Source: CAVTHW01 sp963734625
GTDB lineage: Bacteria > Acidobacteriota > Terriglobia > Bryobacterales > Bryobacteraceae
Assembly (NCBI GenBank): GCA_963734625.1
Contig: CAVTHW010000011.1
Span: forward strand, 1 to 47,205
Direction: 5' to 3'
Length of the DNA: 47,205 nucleotides
A program made the position numbers and the translations under genes. Of this stretch, positions 42,035 to 47,205 are shown piece by piece (the first letter of the stretch is position 1; every line of letters starts with the position of its first letter). The notes beneath the pieces are model-generated. The model saw only the letters and a program-made list of their open reading frames with translations. It made no database searches and was not told the origin of the DNA.

Positions 42035-42690
42035 TGCAACGCACGGTACTGTACCGGGGTGCAGTCAACGACAAGCAGCAGCACCGCTCGCGCACCCTGA
42101 GCCTGTTCCCCGAGGATCGCGAGATTCCCGAAGATGCCGTCGACAGCCTATAGGTGAGACTGAGCGGGCTGGAATGGCGCATGTTCGGCAACTGCTGGCT
42201 GGCTTGCGAAATCTGGCGCCAGTGGGGCTGGACGAGTTCTGGCAGCAGCGCTTGCCGGACGGCCGCGAGGCCGTAAGTTGGGAGAAGGTGCTGGAGTTAC
42301 TGGTCGTCAATCACCTGCTGGATCCGGCCAGCGAGTTCCGCGTGCACCGGCAGTGGTTTCTGTCGACCGCCATGGACGAGTTGCTGAACGTGGATTACGC
42401 GGTCGCGGAAAAGGACCGGCTGTACCGTTGCCTGGACCGGGTGCTGGAGCACAAGCAGGATCTGTTCGTGTGGTTACGAGGAAAGTGGGCTGATCTGTTT
42501 CACGCCGACTTCGAGGTGCTGCTCTACGATTTAACGAGCACGTATTTCGAAGGCGCCATGGAAGAGAGCCCCAAGGCCAGGCGCGGCTACAGCCGCGACG
42601 GCCGGCCGGATTGCTTGCAGGTGGTGGTGGCGCTGGCGAGCGTCCCTCGACAAAATCGAGAGGACCTACGGAAAGGCGAAGCGGTCGCTT
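42035..42690 (+). pseudogene. IS1634-like (IS4-type) transposase remnant
   Basis: Reads PEDREIPEDAVDSL, a TAG at 42151-42153, VRLSGLEWRMFGNCWLACE, a frameshift near 42225, then an open stretch (LDEFWQQRLPDGREAVSWEK; VNHLLDPASEFRVHRQWF; FEVLLYDLTSTYFEG; RPDCLQVVVAL). A large piece is missing before LDKIERTYGKAKRSLQ, and the rest is replaced by an IS481 fragment. This is genuine decay. Confidence 0.7.
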
Positions 42691-42906
42691 CAAACTCTGC
42701 AGCATCTTGCGCGCGCCCCAAGTGGGATGGTTCTGCCGTTCGGCCACGATCGTGGCCGCTGTTTCCTCATCGATTGCCTGCGGGCTGTGATGGGGCGCCC
42801 GGCTGCGGTCGGCCAACCCGGCTCGTCCGCTCTGACGGAAGCGCTCCAGCCACTCCCCGATGAATTCATTGCGTTGGTCCAAAGCGTTCCTCTCGTGCCA
42901 GGGCAT
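42685..42906 (-). pseudogene. IS481-like transposase remnant
   Basis: From ATG 42906 on the minus strand: MPWHERNALDQRNEFIGEWL, then ERFRQSGRAGLADRSRAPHH and HPTWGARKMLQSLKR. It follows the IS481 N-terminus but lacks the ~30-residue AELCRxFGVSRKTGYK helix-turn-helix segment, and ends fused into the IS1634 remnant. The rest of the zone (42907-43050) shows no gene. Confidence 0.6.
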
Positions 42907-43050
42907 TTGCCCAGTGTCCGAGATCTGCGTCGGCTACTACCACTGTCACCCATGTCGCCAGTCGGTATCACTTGCCGTTTTTCGTAGGATTGCGGCTAGT
43001 ACTCGGCCGCTGTTTTGACTTGCTCGTCAGGCGGGTGATCGTGTGAGAAG

Positions 43051-43689
43051 ATGGCGGCTGTGACTCTGCTCTTGCGGAGGTGTCTGCGCTGGCCCGTCAG
43101 GCTACTGACGGCGCTGGGGCTGTTGATGGTTGCCGTTACATTCACGCCGCTGGTGAGTTGGTGGGCGCGGGTGTTGGCCGGCCCTTGGAACGACCCGGCA
43201 GGTGAGATTGTCGTTGTACTCACGGGTTCGGTGACCAGCCCAGGCATTTTGGGGGAAAGCTCCTACTGGCGGGCGGTCTACGCGGTGTACGTATATCAAG
43301 AAGGTCGAGGTGTACAGCAGATCCTGGTGAGCGGAGGCGGGACAGAGGAGACGCCGTACGCGGAGACGGTGCAGCGGTTTCTGGTGGCCGGCGGAGTGCC
43401 GGCCGGTGTAATCCGCACGGAAACGCTCTCGAAAAGCACTCGCGAGAGCGCGCTGGAGGTGACGCGCCTGCTGCGCGACACCCCCGGAAGGAAGATCCTG
43501 CTCACGAGCGACTATCACATGTTTCGGGCGGCCAGAGCATTCCGCAAGGCAGGCCTGGTCTTTGAACCGAGGCCCTTTCCGGACGCGCTGAAGCGCGCCA
43601 ACAGTTGGCTCCAACGCTGGCCGGTGTTTCTAGACCTAGTAACGGAAACCACGAAAATCGGCTACTACTTCGCTCGCGGGTGGATTTGA
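43051..43689 (+). CDS. DUF218 (YdcF/SanA-like) membrane protein
   Basis: The 212-residue protein has an N-terminal membrane span (~14-38) and a DUF218 domain with EIVVVLTGSV, the conserved ETLSKSTRESALEV segment and LLTSDYHMFRAARAFRKAGL, which mark this family. DUF218 proteins are linked to envelope permeability (SanA) but the reaction is unknown. The Shine-Dalgarno is weak (GAGAAG). The next 248 bases (43690-43937) hold no feature that I can support. Confidence 0.82.
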   Translation: MAAVTLLLRRCLRWPVRLLTALGLLMVAVTFTPLVSWWARVLAGPWNDPAGEIVVVLTGSVTSPGILGESSYWRAVYAVYVYQEGRGVQQILVSGGGTEETPYAETVQRFLVAGGVPAGVIRTETLSKSTRESALEVTRLLRDTPGRKILLTSDYHMFRAARAFRKAGLVFEPRPFPDALKRANSWLQRWPVFLDLVTETTKIGYYFARGWI

Positions 43690-43937
43690 GGGGCTTGGGG
43701 AGAAGAGACAAGACCAGTCCTTGACGATATCAGGCCAGGCGCCCCGCTTTGTAGGGCAGGAAACGGGACATGGCACCCCAGCACGGTCACAACTGGATGC
43801 TGAAAAATCCAGACGCTCCCAATGCCCGGCTAAGTCATTGATATGGCTGGGATAGTGGAATTGTACCAGTCGGCGTACCGGCGCGTGGAAGCGCGTTCGC
43901 TTTTGTGCGGTCTGTTAGCGTGTAGGTGGGGGAGGAC

Positions 43938-44789
43938 ATGCGCACATCAGTGCTGTTACTCATTGCCGCGGCCCTGCCGGTTGCGGCGCAGACGAAAGTG
44001 GATCTACGGACACAATCAAAAGGCGTTGATTTCTCCGAGGCAGCGGCAACGCGGCCGTTGAAGACCGGGACCACCCTGCCGGCCACTTGCCTTGCCGGAG
44101 AGATGTTCTTTAAGACGGATGCTACTCCGGGCAGCAACATCTATGGGTGCACGAACGATGGCGTCTGGCGCATGCAGAGCGGCCTTAGCACCTTGACAGT
44201 GCAGAATTCAGGGGTTGTGGTCGGGACCCAAGCAGCCCAGAACTTCATTGCTGGACCTGGTCTACTGAACGTGATGACGGACACAGGCACGCGGATCAAC
44301 ATCCAGCAAAATGTCGATACGGCGGTGGTTCAGACGCGGGCGGCGGCACAATCCGGGGAAGGCTTACTGTGCGCTCCATCCAGTGGTTCAGGCAGTGCTT
44401 TCCTGTGCTCAATGAGCCCAACCCTGACGTCATACACGCCGGGGATGGTGTTGTTCTTGAAACCGGACACAAGTTCCGCGGGCGGAGAGGTGACGATCGA
44501 CATAGACACGTTGGGCCCAGTGCCTGTCAGGCTGGCCGATGGAGTCACAGACCCGACGGGAGCGGAGATCATCGCCGGGCGCCTCTACCCTATCTGGTAT
44601 GATGGCGCTTGCTTTCGTCTGCTGATTCCGCCGATGAATGTGGGGTTTGCTGTTGCGAGCCGGCCGGCGTGCGACGCTTCTCATCGGGGGAGGCTCTGGC
44701 AGACGTTTGGCGGTCAGGGCGTCAAAGACGAGGTTGCAGTCTGCGCGAAAGATGGTGCGGAGGGCTTCGCGTGGCGAGTCCTTTATTGA
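43938..44789 (+). CDS. Secreted protein of unknown function with a Cys-Asp-Ala-Ser-His-Arg-Gly C-domain
   Basis: The 283-residue product has a signal peptide (to ~AAQT), then KVDLRTQSKGVDFSEA, a short Cys-bounded module (LPATCLAGEMFFKTDATPG with YGCTNDGVWRMQ), a beta-rich centre and a C-terminal module (RPACDASHRGRLWQTFGGQG, then VKDEVAVCAKDGAEGFAWR). I know similar modules from Acidobacteriota secreted or phage-tail-fibre-like proteins; no enzyme motif is present. GGAGG lies 3-4 bases before ATG 43938. It is 20 bases before the next gene, so they may be co-expressed. Confidence 0.55.
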   Translation: MRTSVLLLIAAALPVAAQTKVDLRTQSKGVDFSEAAATRPLKTGTTLPATCLAGEMFFKTDATPGSNIYGCTNDGVWRMQSGLSTLTVQNSGVVVGTQAAQNFIAGPGLLNVMTDTGTRINIQQNVDTAVVQTRAAAQSGEGLLCAPSSGSGSAFLCSMSPTLTSYTPGMVLFLKPDTSSAGGEVTIDIDTLGPVPVRLADGVTDPTGAEIIAGRLYPIWYDGACFRLLIPPMNVGFAVASRPACDASHRGRLWQTFGGQGVKDEVAVCAKDGAEGFAWRVLY

Positions 44790-44809
44790 TGGAGCGTAAG
44801 GAGATCCAC

Positions 44810-47205
44810 ATGGCTCAAAACTCTGCCTCTCGGTCGCCCGCAGTGTTGCGGGGTTTGGTGCTTATGGCGCTGCTGTCATCCGCTGGCTATGGGGAGCAAT
44901 CGCTCCGGTTGGCTCCGGGTTTCTGGGCCAGCACTACCATTCCGGACGCTGCCCCTTACTCGACGCTGGGCTCGACGCGGATAGAGTTTCGTGTCCACGG
45001 TTGGACACGGGGTAGCGGGTTAATCCGGTTGCTCAATGACGGCGTCCTAGACGTGCACTTCCCGCCGGATGCCGATCAGATTCTGCTAAGAGATGTGGTT
45101 GACAACAACGGCGAGCTCGGAGGACTGACTTTCGACATCGCGGGGCGTCCGGATTTTATTATCCGGTTTCAGCGTGACACAACGAACAAGCAAATCACGG
45201 GTGAAATCTGGAACGCTGACGGCAGTAACTACCGGATGCAGTCGAAGGTCATCACGGATGTCGTCATAACGAGTTTTGCCGGAGGTTGGAGCTTCGGGGC
45301 GAGCTGGGCTTCTCCTTCCTGTTACCTTGCGTACTTTCGCTGGTATTCGACCTTGGTTTCCATCGGGTCGGCAGCCCCGCGTGGATCGTCGGGAGGAGAC
45401 CTTGCCGATTGGGAGTTCGAGGGGAACGGGAGAGACTCCTCCGCGCACCGACTAGATCTGACCATGAGCGGGGGGCCGGCTATCTACGCTGCGACAAGCA
45501 CGTATCCGCCCGCCGCCAACGCCGGCGACCTGGCCATCGTCAGAGCCGGCTATCCGGCACGACTCGATGCGACACACTCCTATGCGTCTGTCGGCGGTCC
45601 GCTGAGCTATCTCTGGCAGCAACTGTCGGGCCCCACGACGGTCGTCTGGAGCAGCCGCACTGCCGCGACTCCGCTGATTTCAGGGCTAGTTTCCGGGGAA
45701 TATTCGTTCCAGGTCACGGTGACCGACGAGCTCGGACAGAGAAGCAGCGCTACGGTGCACATCGGCGCCGTGGCAACCGACGAGAGCGGCAGGGTGATCA
45801 TGGCCGACTCCAACATAGCAAACATCATCGGCCCCCAACTTCGGGTCGGCCAAAGCCCGTGGCCCTGGTTCGACGACCGCCACCAAGCCCTGGCGGGCTG
45901 GTTCGGCAACTGGTTGGACACCGACGACACGTTCCAAGACCAATGGAATGTCCCCCTTTCAGGCACCATCACCGTAACAAACGGATCTCCGACCGTTACC
46001 GGCTCAGGCACCACTTTCCAGACAGCTTTCTGCGCCGGTGGCGCGTCGCCTACTGACGGTAACTCCTTCGTAATCTGGTATCCGGTTGGTGACGGCAAAT
46101 ATGGCCGGCGCGACTACAACATTTCCCGGTGCGACTCACAGACGCAAGTCACGCTCGACAAGGCGTACGATACGACCAGCGGGACAGCAAGCGGCCTGCA
46201 TTACGCAAACTGGAGGACCTTTGGTTACTGGTGTGGTGGTAGCGATAACCGAAATTACTATGATAACGTAACTGCGTACTACTCTCTGTACTACCGCACC
46301 GGACTGACCCGTTATCTCACGTGGGCCCGAACTCTCGCCGATCGTTGGTGGACGATGCCAGACGTGGACGAAGGCCGCGATCGGTGGGGTTCCAACGGAA
46401 ACCACGAACTTAATCCTCGTCAAAAGGCGATGACCGGCCTGGTCCTTCGGGCGCTAGATGGGCGCAGCGACATGTGGCCCGGGCTCACGACCTGGCTGGA
46501 CATCTACGCAGCGGGAATTGGAAACCAGACCGCATATATTTACGATTTGCGCGAACTAAGCTATCAAGTAGCTTTTGTCGCGCTGGGCGCCAAGTTTCAC
46601 CCCGACTCCGCTAAGCGTGCGTCCTACATTAACGCCCTGGAGCGTGCCATCAGCTTGACGTGGGCACCCGTGCAGACGGCACAAGGCGGATTCTGGAACC
46701 CTACCTATGGCTACAAGTCAGCCAACGATGGCAGCACTCTGACCGCCACTCACGGATCAGCCGACGTTGCGCTGGCAGGGGGCACATGGCAGAGCGACTG
46801 GTTTTGGCATATTGCCGGAGTCACGCCGAACGCCTTTCTGATCTGTGCCCACAGCTTCAACGGAATTGGAGAATGCGAGTCGGTAGCCTACATCGCTACC
46901 TATGTCGATTCCACCCACGCCACCCTCGACCGGCCCTACGAGGGCACCACCGGCAGCATGCACGGGTGGCAGATGGCTAACATTGTGGGTGAGGGCACGC
47001 AGCCATTCATGATGGGCGTTGCTGCAACGGCGTGGAACTGGGCCTACAGTGCTCTGGTGGCGGCGTCGAGCGAGTATGCCGGAAATGCGAGAAGGTTCGT
47101 ATTGGATATTGCGAGCTGGATAACTAACTATGGATTCCGCAGCAGCACAAAAGGGTTATATTACGGACGGTTTTTTCCTAACTGCGAGCCAATCCGCGAT
47201 GGAAA
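44810..47205 (+). CDS. Very large secreted protein with Ig/PKD-like domain, runs off the window
   Basis: An uninterrupted frame of at least 798 codons, open at the right edge. ATG 44810 has AAGGAG six bases upstream. After the signal peptide comes a beta-rich N-domain (~30-200), a PKD/Ig-like domain (~223-320: DATHSYASVGGPLSYLWQQL; GEYSFQVTVTDELGQRSSA), then a segment (ADSNIANIIGPQLRVGQSPW) leading to a probable helical-barrel region rich in Trp and Tyr (~465-640 and from ~723). Two copies of a beta-domain interrupt it (~385-465 and ~641-722). Codon use is less GC-biased than in the core genes. Possible roles are polysaccharide binding or degradation, but no catalytic motif is identified. Confidence 0.7.
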   Translation, partial: MAQNSASRSPAVLRGLVLMALLSSAGYGEQSLRLAPGFWASTTIPDAAPYSTLGSTRIEFRVHGWTRGSGLIRLLNDGVLDVHFPPDADQILLRDVVDNNGELGGLTFDIAGRPDFIIRFQRDTTNKQITGEIWNADGSNYRMQSKVITDVVITSFAGGWSFGASWASPSCYLAYFRWYSTLVSIGSAAPRGSSGGDLADWEFEGNGRDSSAHRLDLTMSGGPAIYAATSTYPPAANAGDLAIVRAGYPARLDATHSYASVGGPLSYLWQQLSGPTTVVWSSRTAATPLISGLVSGEYSFQVTVTDELGQRSSATVHIGAVATDESGRVIMADSNIANIIGPQLRVGQSPWPWFDDRHQALAGWFGNWLDTDDTFQDQWNVPLSGTITVTNGSPTVTGSGTTFQTAFCAGGASPTDGNSFVIWYPVGDGKYGRRDYNISRCDSQTQVTLDKAYDTTSGTASGLHYANWRTFGYWCGGSDNRNYYDNVTAYYSLYYRTGLTRYLTWARTLADRWWTMPDVDEGRDRWGSNGNHELNPRQKAMTGLVLRALDGRSDMWPGLTTWLDIYAAGIGNQTAYIYDLRELSYQVAFVALGAKFHPDSAKRASYINALERAISLTWAPVQTAQGGFWNPTYGYKSANDGSTLTATHGSADVALAGGTWQSDWFWHIAGVTPNAFLICAHSFNGIGECESVAYIATYVDSTHATLDRPYEGTTGSMHGWQMANIVGEGTQPFMMGVAATAWNWAYSALVAASSEYAGNARRFVLDIASWITNYGFRSSTKGLYYGRFFPNCEPIRDG

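Noticed and set aside
43838..43866. Promoter TTGATA with a 17-base spacer before the gene at 43938
   Set aside because: The -10 position (TTGTAC) matches the consensus at only two or three of six bases.

Overview
The window looks like a chromosome segment of an Acidobacteriota bacterium, most likely Bryobacterales (Solibacter-like). This is inferred from high GC, the family at 1004-1618 with its Asn-Ala-Gln/Lys-Ser-Thr-Gly-Pro type N-terminus, the exopolysaccharide and BamA cluster, and the large secreted proteins at the right end. No rRNA, tRNA or CRISPR array was seen.

Layout. 1-1.8 kb: a small exported glycine-zipper protein, a broken DNA methyltransferase fragment and a lineage-type hypothetical gene. 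1.8-6.7 kb, minus strand: a tight housekeeping run, DUF721/DciA-like, gatC, gatA, sodA, tyrS, folP. 6.7-16.3 kb, plus strand: maf, a small beta-barrel, Wza/Wzz/tyrosine-kinase exopolysaccharide genes, a membrane protein, bamA, a MITE-like repeat with a cloverleaf fold, ompH and a second barrel related to the first. 16.3-18.3 kb: an IS110/IS1111-type element with 14-bp inverted repeats and a long hairpin, then a remnant of a group II intron reverse transcriptase. 18.3-20.8 kb: exported thioredoxin-like protein, NlpC/P60 peptidase and dipeptide epimerase (peptidoglycan peptide turnover). 20.8-21.6 kb: a REP-associated tyrosine transposase (RAYT) bracketed by its REP repeats. 21.6-31.9 kb: rlmN (minus), then a long, mostly overlapping plus-strand run: Trm112-like protein, heptosyltransferase-like GT9, MsbA-like exporter, yicC, gmk, rpoZ, coaBC, uracil-DNA glycosylase, tmk, holB and a PP2C phosphatase. 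32.0-39.9 kb: a TetR-controlled tripartite ABC-2 exporter resembling CecR/YbhGFSR, followed by a SUMF1-domain protein. 39.9-41.9 kb, minus: DsbA-like, MauE-like and histone-deacetylase-like genes. 42.0-42.9 kb: a graveyard of IS1634-like and IS481-like remnants. 43.0-47.2 kb: a DUF218 protein and two secreted proteins of unknown function, the last running off the window.

The most notable points are: (1) nine otherwise well-conserved genes each carry one frameshift, and every one is exactly cured by removing a single base, which points to insertion-type consensus errors rather than biology; (2) three repeat systems of interest: RAYT with REPs, where the transposase stop codon lies inside a REP; the IS1111-like element with a probable guide-RNA region; and the 182-bp MITE-like element holding a three-armed cloverleaf; (3) the tetR promoter, with consensus -35/-10 boxes inside a 37-bp operator that reaches into the start codon and implies a nearly leaderless mRNA.
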